Source of the DNA: Lentisphaerota bacterium
Lineage (GTDB): Bacteria > Verrucomicrobiota > Lentisphaeria > Victivallales > Victivallaceae
Direction of reading: 5' to 3'
Assembly (NCBI GenBank): GCA_015061725.1
Contig: SUVX01000022.1
Span: 1 to 47,153, forward strand
Length of the DNA stretch: 47,153 nucleotides
Positions 8,268-17,423 of the stretch are shown here, piece after piece. The notes under the pieces were generated by a model that was not told the DNA's origin, ran no database searches, and saw nothing but the letters and a program-made list of their open reading frames with translations. The first letter of the stretch is position 1. Each line of letters starts with the position of its first letter. Both the position numbers and the translations under genes were made by a program.

Positions 8268-9179
8268 TTATTTATTCTCTTTGATTGCCGCTGAGGCAAG
8301 TTTGATGAATCCGGCAACATCTGCTAAATTTGCGGGAACAACAAAGGTGTTGCCCTCTTTGGCAAGACGTCCGAATTCAGCAATATACTGTTCGGCAAGG
8401 CGCAGATTCATGGCTTCGTGTCCGCCGGGTGTGTTGGAAATGGCATTGGCGATTGCAGCAATACCGTTGGCGGTGGCTTCGGCAACCAGACGGATCTCTT
8501 CAGCCTGTCCCATTGCCTCGTTGATACGTCTCTGCTTTTCACCCTCTGAACGGCTGATTGCTTCCTGACGGTCACCCTCGGCGCGGTTGATTTTGGATTC
8601 TCTTTCACCTTCGGATTCAGCAATCGCGGCACGTTTTTCGCGTTCAGCACGCATCTGTTTTTCCATCGCATCCAGCACTGAGGCGGGCGGGGTGATGGTT
8701 TTGATTTCGTAACGGGTGATCTTCACTCCCCAGGGATCGGATGCCTGATCGACCTCTTCGCAGATGGCGTTGTTGATGGAACTGCGCTCTTCAAAAGTAC
8801 GGTCAAGTTCCAGTTTGCCCACCTCTGAACGCAAAGTTGTCTGCGCCAGCTGCGAACAGGCAAAGTAATAGTTTTCAATGCCGTAACTTGCTTTGACAGG
8901 ATCCATCACCTGCAAGTAGAGGATACCGTCGATTTCAACCATGATGTTATCACGGGTGATACACTGCTGCGGCGGCACGTCCAGAGCGATTTCTTTGAGA
9001 TTCTGACGGTAACGGATCGTGTCAATGAAGGGTACAAGAATATGAAATCCCGCTTCAAGTGTCGTGTAATACTTACCGAGACGTTCCACGATGCACGCCT
9101 GCTTCTGGGGAACAATCACGATGGATTTGAATAAAAGAACAAAGATGAATGCAACAAAAATACCAATGACAATCAGCAT
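8268..9179 (-). CDS. SPFH/Band 7 (stomatin-like) membrane protein
   Basis: 303 residues. One N-terminal transmembrane helix (IVIGIFVAFIFVLLF region) is followed by the Band 7 domain: VPQKQACIVERLGKYYTTLEAGFH, then VPPQQCITRDNIMVEIDGILYLQV and a LRSEVGKLELDRTFEERSSIN stretch. Then comes a charged, Ala/Glu-rich coiled-coil region (about 185-250) and a hydrophobic C-terminal tail. This is the paraslipin/QmcA type, forming membrane microdomain oligomers. It follows an NfeD-like gene by 15 bp, the classic stomatin-NfeD pair. AAGGAGA precedes the start. A membrane quality-control or scaffolding role is known for the family. It is the last gene of the 8268-19293 run. Confidence 0.93.
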   Translation of the reverse strand: MLIVIGIFVAFIFVLLFKSIVIVPQKQACIVERLGKYYTTLEAGFHILVPFIDTIRYRQNLKEIALDVPPQQCITRDNIMVEIDGILYLQVMDPVKASYGIENYYFACSQLAQTTLRSEVGKLELDRTFEERSSINNAICEEVDQASDPWGVKITRYEIKTITPPASVLDAMEKQMRAEREKRAAIAESEGERESKINRAEGDRQEAISRSEGEKQRRINEAMGQAEEIRLVAEATANGIAAIANAISNTPGGHEAMNLRLAEQYIAEFGRLAKEGNTFVVPANLADVAGFIKLASAAIKENK

Positions 9180-9194
9180 AAAACAAATCTCCTT

Positions 9195-9629
9195 TTATTT
9201 TACATGATAGGTTAAATTGACCCGCCGGATAATCGTTACCAATTCACCGACGCAGCAAACTCTGTCGGATTGGGCACTCCAGATTGTGCCGTGAAAGTTG
9301 ATTTTGCCGGGTTTATCCGGCGTGATTTCTTCGGTAACGGTGGCAAGTTCGCCTGAAAACTCTTCTTCATCAAGAGAAATGTTTCCAGTTTTTGTCTTTC
9401 CTTTGAAGATCTCCGGAAAGAACCGTCTTGCTCCGAAAAAGAACACAAGTGAACTTGCAAGAAAAACGATGAATTGTCCGGCAGGCGCAATCGGGGATAT
9501 CCACAATGCACCTGCTGTACACAAGGCTCCGACACCGAAAAAGAAGATGACAAAACCGGGAATCATAAATTCCGCCAGCATCATGGCAAATCCGGCAATC
9601 AGCCAGATGATTTGAAGATTTATCTGCAT
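9195..9629 (-). CDS. NfeD-like membrane protein
   Basis: 144 residues: three hydrophobic helices in the first 75 residues or so (IIWLIAGFAMMLAEFMIPG, then FFGVGALCTAGALW and FIVFLASSLVFFFGARRFF). A soluble OB-fold-like C-terminal domain of the NfeD type follows, from about residue 90, with GELATVTEEITPDKPGKI and VGELVTIIRR as strands. The family partners SPFH proteins; the neighbouring gene 15 bp downstream is such a protein. This is the short form without the serine-protease domain. AAGGAG precedes the ATG. Confidence 0.9.
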   Translation of the reverse strand: MQINLQIIWLIAGFAMMLAEFMIPGFVIFFFGVGALCTAGALWISPIAPAGQFIVFLASSLVFFFGARRFFPEIFKGKTKTGNISLDEEEFSGELATVTEEITPDKPGKINFHGTIWSAQSDRVCCVGELVTIIRRVNLTYHVK

Positions 9630-9653
9630 GTCAACTCCTTTTTACTTTTTTAT

Positions 9654-12362
9654 TCAGAATTTAAATTCTTCCGGCATTGCATTTTTTGCAATATATTTAC
9701 GGCGCAAGGCATCGCAGGAGGCATCGTGTCCCTCATCGCAAAGCAGAATAAAGGGATCAAGAGTCATGATCTCTCTGCCGATTGAATACAATTCCTGCAT
9801 GTCCATCATTTTAATTGTACCCGTACCCAGCTGGACACGGTGAATGTTCAAGCCTTTTTCTTTGGCGGCTTTGAAAAACTTGATCGTATCTTCTGTGCCG
9901 TGATAGAAGTCGCGGCAGCCGGGCAGGTTGCGCGGAACACCCACGTTGATGGTGGTGTTTCCGGTCTTGACACAGCAGAGGACATCTTCAACGCCGGGCA
10001 TACTTAACTCGTCTTCAATGCAGTGCAGGAAGGTTGTTGATGTAACTTCACTGCCGAAATGAATGATTTTTCCGCCGGCACGCAGCATTTTCATCAGAGG
10101 ATTGTTGACACCCATCGGCGGATCATTGTATTTGAGTCCGTCGGCAATTTCTTCAGCCATTTTGCCGTAAACGCTCCAGCTGTGCGACAGGTGGCGTGTG
10201 CGGATGACACCCGGCATTTTCACCATGGCACGGGGCAGGGAGCCCGTCCAGATGGAGGCGATATTTTCAGGGTCAAAGGGACGCATCATACTGGCGCCGT
10301 TGGGGCCGCCGATATTGACAAAGCAATGGTTGAACGCCGGCGTCATAAAGGTTCCCTCTTCTCCCACAGCCTCTTTGAAAGCCTCAAGGATCGTTTGGGG
10401 TCCGCCCTCGATCAATCCGAATTCAGACAGCATGGAGTGCAGCGCGATTCTGTCGCCCTTTTTAACGCCGAGTTCACGCAGCGCATTGACGATATCATCT
10501 TTGCTTATGCCCTTGAAATTGCCGAGAGAAACGTAGCCGGACTGAGCGTAGAATAAAATCTGGGACAGCATTTGTCTGATCTGTTTTTCAGGCATGATGG
10601 TACGGGTTTCGTGTTCCGCCATACGGAAAAGTTCCGCAAGATTCCGCTTGCCGTCCATGTTGGAAAGAATCGCACCCATCGGACTGTAAAGCGGATTGGT
10701 GAAACGTTTGCGTTTGGCATAAGGCAGTTTCGTCTGGTCGCAGGGCAGTCCCACGGTCAGGCGTGAGGGCGTGATCTGTTCCGCATAATCTCTCCAGCGG
10801 GAGTGCGGGATATCATCGGTAAGACCGCTGAGGCAGTCTTCATATTCTTCATCAATCAGGGCAAGTCCGTCTGCAAGGTCGATGCCGGGGAACGCGCGTT
10901 CAAAGTTTGCAAAGTTCTGACGGACAATCTCATAACGTCTTGTCATGTGTTCTTTTTCTGAACCGGCACAATAGAACAATTCATCACGCAGCTGTTTGAG
11001 AGAAACGGCAAGCGCATCGGCTAAAAGTGTTTCATCGGGATTGATGACCATATCAACAAAGAGCGCGCTGATGGCCGTACCTTTGGCAAACTCTTCTTCT
11101 TCAACATAGTCGATGGTTTGTTTGGAGTTGTGCCAGAAGTTCTTTCCGTCACGGATGGGCCAGACAGTCGGAACGCCGGTGGTGCTGTCTCCGAGGAAAG
11201 AATCATCGTCGTACATTGTCGGATAACTGTTGCGTGAAATCACTTTAGGCGCATCAAAACGGGCATTGATTGTATCGCAAATCATCGGAATAAAGGTGTT
11301 TCCGTAGAAAGGCAGGGCAGGGGATGCGCAGTTGAAATTGATGTACCAATTTTTACGCAGATACATGGCATCGCAGTCGATGGCACCGACGACTTTATCA
11401 CTCATGTTGCAATTTCCGCCGCGCAGAACGGCGTAGGCGGCAAAGCCGTAAAGTTCCAAGCCGAAAATCAGGCGCAGAGAGAACTCCGGCGTGCCTTTGG
11501 ACATGATGTATTTTGCAATTTCCATGGCGCAGGCAATGCCGCTTGAGTTGTCATTCGACAGCGGCTCGTACAAGTGGGCGAAAATCCAGAATTCCTCTTT
11601 TCTTCTGCCGGGAACCATTGCCGTTACAAGATTAACCGTCGTTTCAAAACGTCTGGCGTTGCTCTGAACATCAATGGATACAGCACCGCGTGAAAGCGCT
11701 CTGCGAAGTTTTGTTCCCATATCCGGCGTCACGGCAAAGGCGATGAAATCCCGGTCTTCGGCACCGACGTGCCAGCCGGTCTTTTCAACGAAAGCGTTGT
11801 TCCACTGGGTGCCGTCGGGCGCATCGTCCGCATTCATGGCAAAATCGCTGATGACTCCGGCTGCACCCATATCAAGAATGTGCGGGAGAAATGCCGCACC
11901 CGGTCCCATCGGAGCTTTAACCAGCACCAGCGCATTGTACGGGTCGGCTCCGGCAAGAAGAGCTTCTTCGGTAATCAAACGCATACGCACCATTTTGCCG
12001 TCAGGCGTTGAGGTGGAGCCTTTGATCAGAGCAAAGGAGCATTTTTCATAATCGGCTACCACGGTTCCCGCCTCCATACCGATTGCTTCGGCAATGATGA
12101 CTTTTCCAACGGTGGCATCCCAGCCCAACGGTGTCAATTTATCCTGATAGGAGTCCTTACCGTTGGCGGCATAAGTGATTTTTTCAGCATTGGGAATGCC
12201 CATTTCCTGCAGGATTTCAAAAGTCCGCTGAGCGGAGGCGTGATAACTTGAAAAGGTTTGCCCCACTTCAAGATCAAGAAGTTCTTTGGTCGTTTTCATC
12301 ATCCTTGCCGTATCAAGGGAGGCAAGGATTTTTTCGTATTGAGCATTGAGTTCCGGATACAT
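9654..12362 (-). CDS. Fusion of M28-like (DUF4910-type) peptidase and AAC(3)-like acetyltransferase
   Basis: 902 residues in one frame. Part 1 (about 1-460) resembles DUF4910/M28 aminopeptidases with an inserted PA-like segment. FAHLYEPLSNDNSSGIACAM gives the His and Asp of the zinc site, IFGLELYGFAAYA a Glu, and DDDSFLGDSTTGVP and FWHNSKQ later ligands. Part 2 (about 520-620) is a small helical section with a winged-helix look (MDGKRNLAELFRMAEHE). Part 3 (about 625-895) matches the AAC(3) antibiotic acetyltransferase fold: DRIALHSMLSEFG, GGPQTILEAFKEAVGEEGTF, and RTRHLSHSWSVYG with the family His, ending in a CDEGHDASC stretch. No signal peptide. It lies 6 bp after the glycosidase-like gene, so the target is probably a glycan- or peptide-derived compound rather than a drug. 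The domain calls are fairly firm; the function is unknown. Confidence 0.78.
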   Translation of the reverse strand: MYPELNAQYEKILASLDTARMMKTTKELLDLEVGQTFSSYHASAQRTFEILQEMGIPNAEKITYAANGKDSYQDKLTPLGWDATVGKVIIAEAIGMEAGTVVADYEKCSFALIKGSTSTPDGKMVRMRLITEEALLAGADPYNALVLVKAPMGPGAAFLPHILDMGAAGVISDFAMNADDAPDGTQWNNAFVEKTGWHVGAEDRDFIAFAVTPDMGTKLRRALSRGAVSIDVQSNARRFETTVNLVTAMVPGRRKEEFWIFAHLYEPLSNDNSSGIACAMEIAKYIMSKGTPEFSLRLIFGLELYGFAAYAVLRGGNCNMSDKVVGAIDCDAMYLRKNWYINFNCASPALPFYGNTFIPMICDTINARFDAPKVISRNSYPTMYDDDSFLGDSTTGVPTVWPIRDGKNFWHNSKQTIDYVEEEEFAKGTAISALFVDMVINPDETLLADALAVSLKQLRDELFYCAGSEKEHMTRRYEIVRQNFANFERAFPGIDLADGLALIDEEYEDCLSGLTDDIPHSRWRDYAEQITPSRLTVGLPCDQTKLPYAKRKRFTNPLYSPMGAILSNMDGKRNLAELFRMAEHETRTIMPEKQIRQMLSQILFYAQSGYVSLGNFKGISKDDIVNALRELGVKKGDRIALHSMLSEFGLIEGGPQTILEAFKEAVGEEGTFMTPAFNHCFVNIGGPNGASMMRPFDPENIASIWTGSLPRAMVKMPGVIRTRHLSHSWSVYGKMAEEIADGLKYNDPPMGVNNPLMKMLRAGGKIIHFGSEVTSTTFLHCIEDELSMPGVEDVLCCVKTGNTTINVGVPRNLPGCRDFYHGTEDTIKFFKAAKEKGLNIHRVQLGTGTIKMMDMQELYSIGREIMTLDPFILLCDEGHDASCDALRRKYIAKNAMPEEFKF

Positions 12363-12368
12363 GATTTT

Positions 12369-15300
12369 TCAGTTTCCTCTTTTGATATTGGCTCCGAAAA
12401 GCGTAATGATTACTTCATTGGCAACGGCTTCCATCGTGAAGGATTCGACCTCTTTTTCTTTGTCAAGCGGAATACGGCAGACGATACCGTGATTGCCGCG
12501 ACTGAAATAGAAGTAATCAAATTCCTGCTGAAGCGCCGGAACCAGGAAGTCATCAAAGTTGACGGGGTGAATAAGTGAAAGCGTTTCTTTACTGCCGTCG
12601 GCATAATTGACGGTGATTCTGCCGTTTTCAACGAAACTTTGCATGGCGTTGGTTGAACCGCAAAGATAAAGTTCAAGTTCAACGCCTTTGCCCGTCACAG
12701 GAACAGTTGCCGTGGTCGGGAAGTTGTCCCAGATTGAAACGCACAACACGTTGTTGCCGCTTGCCGGGGTCTTGAATGCGCTGCCGCAGGGCAGGGTGTA
12801 TGTGCCGCCGCAGGTGCGGAGATTTGAATCATCCACGACGTAACCGTTGTGTCCGAACTGATTCCACTCCCAGGCGTAACGTCCGTTTTTCTGCATACCG
12901 ATCGAGTAACCGGCGGGACGGGGGGACATGAAACTCTGTTCGTGGATTTTGGTGAATTCACAGTTGAAATGTGCAGACAAATCAATGCTTTCAACTTTAC
13001 CCGATGCCGGAGCCGCCTTTTCCGCTTCATCAGCTTCAATGGTCAGGGCGACCGGCAGATAAAGTTTTGCGTCTTCAAGTTCAGTTAAAACCACACCCCG
13101 GACAATTCCAGCTGCAGCACCTGCGCGGAAACGCAGGGCATCGGCGGAACTGCTTATAAATTCAACCTTGCTGTCGGGCATGACAAACTCTTTGATCTTT
13201 CCGGAAGAAAGTTTGAAGTTGACGATGTTTCCGGCAAAGGTTGTCTGTTCTGCCGCTGCAAATGCGGGCAGGGACGTGTTGTTTTCGTAAATCTGGATTT
13301 CGATTCTGCCCGTGGCACTTGTAACAAAACGCACTTTGGGTGTGTCGAAGGAGGCGATACTTTCAAAGGAAGTTTCCTCACCGTTGACCAGGAATTGTTC
13401 CACGCCTGCGTGATAAATCGGCAGGTCGATCTGTTTGTTGCCCTCAAGTTCCGTAAAGAGTATCAGTTTGGTGCAGTTGGTGCTTCTGATATATTCCGCT
13501 TTGAGTCCCGGCAGGGAGATGGAGGCGTTCTGCCAATCCTGCGGCAGACGCGGCGCAATGCGGATCTCATTTTCAAGCAGACGGAAGTTGATACCCCAGA
13601 GACCTTCGCAGAGCAGCCGGGTCACGCAGCCTGAAACGTCAGTGAAGTCGATATCTCCGCCGTCGGGTGCACCGGTGGCACTGATGACGTGGGAGATGGA
13701 ACCGGGATGATTGGTGCGCTCATAGGCTTCCATGAAACCTTTGAGAATCTCGTAGCCTTTGCGTTCATTTCCGATACGGTACCAGGCAAGAGCAAGACAG
13801 GCGTTTTCAGCCGGGAAAAGTCCGCAGGTGGAGTACTTTTTGGGTTTCCAGTTGGCGGAATAATAAAATCTGCCCTGTCTGTCGGGGAAGACCACACTTT
13901 CAATATGATCTTCGGCAAAGGACAATATTCTGTGCATTTCAACATCGTCAAAGAGTTCACAGTCCCCGGCAAGATACAGCGTTGACAACTCGGGAGACTT
14001 GTGCAGCAGTTTGTTGCCGATTGTGTCAAAATATTCTGCCAGAATTCCCTCTTCATAAAGGAAAAGTTTTTCGCGAACGGCTTTTTTGATTTTTTCAGCC
14101 CGCTTTTCAAACTTCTCGTAAGGCAGTCCCAGTGCTTTGCCCAGTGACGCCGCACGGAGATTGGAGTAATAGTTGTAGGCACTTGCCTGGGCGCAGCCGC
14201 CGCCGTTGTAACAGTGTCCGTCTGAAATCCAGGTATTGAGAAAACTCTGATAAACGCCGTCGCCGTCGGGATCATAAACGCGTTCCTGATGATCCAGCTG
14301 GGCTTCAAGGCGGTCGTAGATTTTTCTTCCGGTATCAAGGTCGCGGGTGGCTTCAAGATAGAAGAGCGTCATATCCGTTGCCACTTCCTGCATATCATAG
14401 ATGTCGTCCCGGTGGAGCAATGCAGGGATACGACCTGAGGGATTTTCCATGTGGTGATACTGCGTTCCCACATGGTCAAGGTCGGGGCGGTCGGCTCCGT
14501 CATACCAGATTTTTTCAGGCTCGTCAGAAAACAGCATGGTGTCAAAGTGGGCGAAAATCGCCTTTTTGACCCGTTCCTGAGGTCCGGTCAGGGCGTTGCC
14601 GTACCAGCCGCGCCAGCCGAGGAAAGGCGCGTGGTAACCGATTGCACCGTGATAGAACGTATTGCCGTGAAATGCGGCATCCAGAGCAATCTGAAGATCT
14701 GAAAACGCAGAGTTCAGCACCACTTCAGGCGTCTGCATGAAAGCCGCCGCATATTTTTTGCGGATGGCATTTTTGATTTTCTGTTCCAGTTTTTTATCGG
14801 CAAGAAGTTCGTTCAGACGTTCAACGGAACTGTTTTTAAGGATGATGAGTCTGCCTTTGAAGTGTTCCCCGGGACGGAGTTCTCTTGAACACTTGGCAAT
14901 GACCTTATCCCCGTCATGTTCGCAGAGCATTGAAGAGGGTTTTGCCGCAAGCATGGCTTCGGGCGCATCCAGTTTCCAAACAGCGTTGAAGTTGTCGCCG
15001 ACGAGCATTTTTGTGCCGCTGCCTTCGATTTCAGCTCCGGCAGAGGTGAGTTTTGCGCTGTTGCCCTTGCAGTCCTCAACGGAAAAATCCTTGCGGGCGG
15101 AGTGATGATATTCAAATCTGCCGAAGGGTTCGGTAATGCCGCCGAAACCTGCCGCAAAGAAAATCCGCTGATCGGTGATGATATCATAACAGACCATGAA
15201 TCCGTCTTCATCCTGCAGCGGCAGAACAGTGATATTGACGTCCACCATCGGGAAATATGTGGACATGTGGGTCAGATGATAGGTGAGATATCCATGGTGC

Positions 15301-15593
15301 CAGCGCGTTTCAATATCGTTTGAGTGATGAAAGAACTTGCCGTACACATCACCGTCAAACTCCGGTGTCAGGCAGAGTCCTGAAATCAGCACGCCGTTCT
15401 TTGCCTGATAGCACCAGGTGTCGCGCATGAAGTCGCTGGTTGCACCCATGAATATCGGCGTGTCACCGGCAAAAGTGAAGAATCTGTCAGGAGATTTGTC
15501 GCCGTTGTGACCGCCGTAGAGAACCTTGTTGAAAGTCTCGTATGAACCGAATACGGAACAGCCGGTATCTGAATAAGTATAACGTTTTGCCAT
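12369..15593 (-). CDS. DUF4450-like protein of the six-hairpin glycosidase superfamily
   Basis: 1074 residues without signal peptide. The opening (FNKVLYGGHNGDKSPDRFF, then a TPIFMGATSDF stretch) resembles the DUF4450 N-terminal beta domain. The middle (about 300-720) is alpha-helical with the style of an (alpha/alpha)6 barrel: APFLGWRGWYGNALTGPQER, DDIYDMQEVATDMTLFYLEA, SFLNTWISDGHCYNGGGCAQ, YSANWKPKKYSTCGLFPAEN and ending IRIAPRLPQDWQNASISLPG, typical of six-hairpin glycosidases. The C-terminal 330 residues are beta-rich. Cytoplasmic, so it would act on imported oligosaccharides. It lies 6 bp upstream of the M28/AAC(3) fusion and 28 bp downstream of an alpha/beta hydrolase gene. The superfamily call is reasonably safe; linkage specificity is not inferable. 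Confidence 0.7.
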   Translation of the reverse strand: MAKRYTYSDTGCSVFGSYETFNKVLYGGHNGDKSPDRFFTFAGDTPIFMGATSDFMRDTWCYQAKNGVLISGLCLTPEFDGDVYGKFFHHSNDIETRWHHGYLTYHLTHMSTYFPMVDVNITVLPLQDEDGFMVCYDIITDQRIFFAAGFGGITEPFGRFEYHHSARKDFSVEDCKGNSAKLTSAGAEIEGSGTKMLVGDNFNAVWKLDAPEAMLAAKPSSMLCEHDGDKVIAKCSRELRPGEHFKGRLIILKNSSVERLNELLADKKLEQKIKNAIRKKYAAAFMQTPEVVLNSAFSDLQIALDAAFHGNTFYHGAIGYHAPFLGWRGWYGNALTGPQERVKKAIFAHFDTMLFSDEPEKIWYDGADRPDLDHVGTQYHHMENPSGRIPALLHRDDIYDMQEVATDMTLFYLEATRDLDTGRKIYDRLEAQLDHQERVYDPDGDGVYQSFLNTWISDGHCYNGGGCAQASAYNYYSNLRAASLGKALGLPYEKFEKRAEKIKKAVREKLFLYEEGILAEYFDTIGNKLLHKSPELSTLYLAGDCELFDDVEMHRILSFAEDHIESVVFPDRQGRFYYSANWKPKKYSTCGLFPAENACLALAWYRIGNERKGYEILKGFMEAYERTNHPGSISHVISATGAPDGGDIDFTDVSGCVTRLLCEGLWGINFRLLENEIRIAPRLPQDWQNASISLPGLKAEYIRSTNCTKLILFTELEGNKQIDLPIYHAGVEQFLVNGEETSFESIASFDTPKVRFVTSATGRIEIQIYENNTSLPAFAAAEQTTFAGNIVNFKLSSGKIKEFVMPDSKVEFISSSADALRFRAGAAAGIVRGVVLTELEDAKLYLPVALTIEADEAEKAAPASGKVESIDLSAHFNCEFTKIHEQSFMSPRPAGYSIGMQKNGRYAWEWNQFGHNGYVVDDSNLRTCGGTYTLPCGSAFKTPASGNNVLCVSIWDNFPTTATVPVTGKGVELELYLCGSTNAMQSFVENGRITVNYADGSKETLSLIHPVNFDDFLVPALQQEFDYFYFSRGNHGIVCRIPLDKEKEVESFTMEAVANEVIITLFGANIKRGN

Positions 15594-15621
15594 TTTTTTG
15601 AGTTTTCCTTACATTTGAAAC

Positions 15622-16443
15622 TTAAAATGGATAATTTTTGAGAATGAAATCAACCAGCGGAGAGGGGTCATCCAATCCGTGCGGATGATGTCCGTAAAGA
15701 GGACGGTCGAGGATTTCAATGATACCCCCGGCATTGCGCAGGCGTTCTGCAAAGATATCAATGTTCTTTTCGGGAATGACGGATTGATCCTGTCCGCTTC
15801 TGATGCAGAAAACCGGAATTTTTGCATCGGCAATCGGCTGATAGTTGTTAAGCGGTGAAAGCGGATGATTGCCCAGAGCTTCAACCGTCGTACCGTAAGC
15901 GGCTGCCCGTTTTTCGGACTCCTGTTTAAAGAATTCCTGCAGACTTGACTGCTGAGAAGCGCCGAATCCCAGATCGCAGACGGGCGCATCTGCGTAGATT
16001 GCCGCCACAGTTTCAGGGTGTTCAGCCGCCCAGCGGAATGCAAAAAGTCCGCCGTAACTCATGCCGATCAATGCCGCCTGATGATAGAAGCCCAGGGACA
16101 TGAGCAATTCATAAAACTTTTCAAGAACAGCCAATCCTTCAGGATTGAGATAGGTTGAAAAGACATCCATATAAACATGATGGAATCCGCGTTCCAGAAG
16201 TTTCAAAGCAGGAGTGCGCGGAACAAAAGACTCCGCCCACTGAAGACACCAGCTCCAGGGAAGTCCGGGCGCGGGATTGTGCGGTTCAACAATAAAGCCC
16301 TTGTGTCCGTCGATTTCAAAATTGTGACGTTTGAAACCGTACCACTCCACCGTTTCCGTTCCGGGATAAACAATTTCCGGACGGCGGGTGGAACGGTAAT
16401 TTTCAGTTCCGGCATAATTGAGGCTGTTGTAATCAAATTTCAT
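15622..16443 (-). CDS. Alpha/beta hydrolase (prolyl oligopeptidase/dienelactone hydrolase-like)
   Basis: 273 residues from the ATG at 16443, chosen because AAAGGGTG lies six bases upstream; a GTG three codons earlier is the alternative but overlaps that site. The nucleophile elbow IGMSYGGLFAFRWA (G-x-S-x-G-G), a late Asp in IRSGQDQSVIPEKN and His in YGHHPHGLDDPS give a Ser-Asp-His triad. GFIVEPHNPAPGLPWSWCLQ precedes the oxyanion region. No signal peptide. Placed between a secreted protein of unknown function (32 bp) and the DUF4450-like glycosidase (28 bp), it may de-esterify the same imported sugar. Family membership is clear, substrate not. Confidence 0.87.
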   Translation of the reverse strand: MKFDYNSLNYAGTENYRSTRRPEIVYPGTETVEWYGFKRHNFEIDGHKGFIVEPHNPAPGLPWSWCLQWAESFVPRTPALKLLERGFHHVYMDVFSTYLNPEGLAVLEKFYELLMSLGFYHQAALIGMSYGGLFAFRWAAEHPETVAAIYADAPVCDLGFGASQQSSLQEFFKQESEKRAAAYGTTVEALGNHPLSPLNNYQPIADAKIPVFCIRSGQDQSVIPEKNIDIFAERLRNAGGIIEILDRPLYGHHPHGLDDPSPLVDFILKNYPF

Positions 16444-16475
16444 ATTTTTCACCCTTTGGATTTAAAGAGATTTTT

Positions 16476-17423
16476 TCAGTCTTTTCCAACGTTTCTGCCG
16501 ATATCAACGATTCCCGAATTCTTTTTGGGAATCGCCATGTATTCCTGATTGAGTTCCCTTGTGGTATAACGGTTCTGATCGGCGGATTTGAAGTCAATTC
16601 CCGGGCGGGCGGCTGTTCCGCCGATACGGCTGACTTTGCCGGATTCAGGATCGCGGTAAAGCGCGGGGATTGTTGCGCCTTTTTTCCAATAGCTGCTTTC
16701 AATGTTTTCGCCGTCCAAACCGAATGTCAGATAATGAAAAACTTTGTGCGACATGGGAACGAGCAGATGGATTCTGCTGAGCATATCCGTCTGAATCTGA
16801 AGCTGATTCTGTCCGTACTGGTAACCGATGTGGGTCACGCCGTAAACGCGGGTATCGTCTTCAACGACCAGATAATAATAGCGTTCACCGTGGATGTCCA
16901 GCGCACGGATGGAGTAGGTTCTGGATTGTGCCGGCTGATTTTTTCTTTCTCCTGTGAGGTCGGGAATACCGACGGTCAGACGGTTGACTTCTATGCCGGA
17001 GTGAATACGGATGAAATTGGCTTTCTGCGCCTGATATTCGTTATCAAGAAGATTGTGCGAAACGTAAACACGCACCTGAAAGTTTCCGGTCTTATCCAAT
17101 TCATAATGTTTGCTGATTGGAATTGTGATACTTTTGACTTCTCCCGGTCCCAGGAACAAACCGGTCACATTCAACTCCGCATCTTTTTTTTGCGGGATAC
17201 GGTTATTGTTGCGGTCACGGATGTCAAACAGAATAAATCCCTGCAGTTGGGGATGATTCCCGAAGAGCAGGGCTTTGCCGCTGTCGTTCCGTATAGTGAC
17301 ACATGCATAAATCGGTTCATACAACATAAAATCCTTGCGGTTCAACTCCATTTTGATTCCGATTTGGGCAGAGAGCAGGACAGGCAGCAGAAGTACGGCA
17401 GAAAAGAGTGTTTTTTTGTTCAT
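16476..17423 (-). CDS. Secreted protein of unknown function
   Basis: 315 residues. The signal peptide is MNKKTLFSAVLLLPVLLSAQ. The mature N-terminal part (about 20-130) looks like an Ig-like beta-sandwich of the kind seen in predicted intracellular-proteinase-inhibitor or cohesin-neighbour domains (ELNRKDFMLYEPIYACVTIR, then LGPGEVKSITIPI and GNFQVRVYVSHN). The remainder is beta-rich with no motif I recognise, and the last 50 residues are basic and polar. Its start overlaps the stop of the GT9 gene by four bases (ATGA), so translation is coupled. No function is proposed beyond periplasmic or surface location. Confidence 0.75.
   Translation of the reverse strand: MNKKTLFSAVLLLPVLLSAQIGIKMELNRKDFMLYEPIYACVTIRNDSGKALLFGNHPQLQGFILFDIRDRNNNRIPQKKDAELNVTGLFLGPGEVKSITIPISKHYELDKTGNFQVRVYVSHNLLDNEYQAQKANFIRIHSGIEVNRLTVGIPDLTGERKNQPAQSRTYSIRALDIHGERYYYLVVEDDTRVYGVTHIGYQYGQNQLQIQTDMLSRIHLLVPMSHKVFHYLTFGLDGENIESSYWKKGATIPALYRDPESGKVSRIGGTAARPGIDFKSADQNRYTTRELNQEYMAIPKKNSGIVDIGRNVGKD

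Noticed and set aside
9654..12362. Aminoglycoside resistance gene
   Set aside because: The AAC(3)-like part is fused to a peptidase-like domain within a sugar-enzyme run. Family members outside resistance are common, so a drug-resistance label is not supported.
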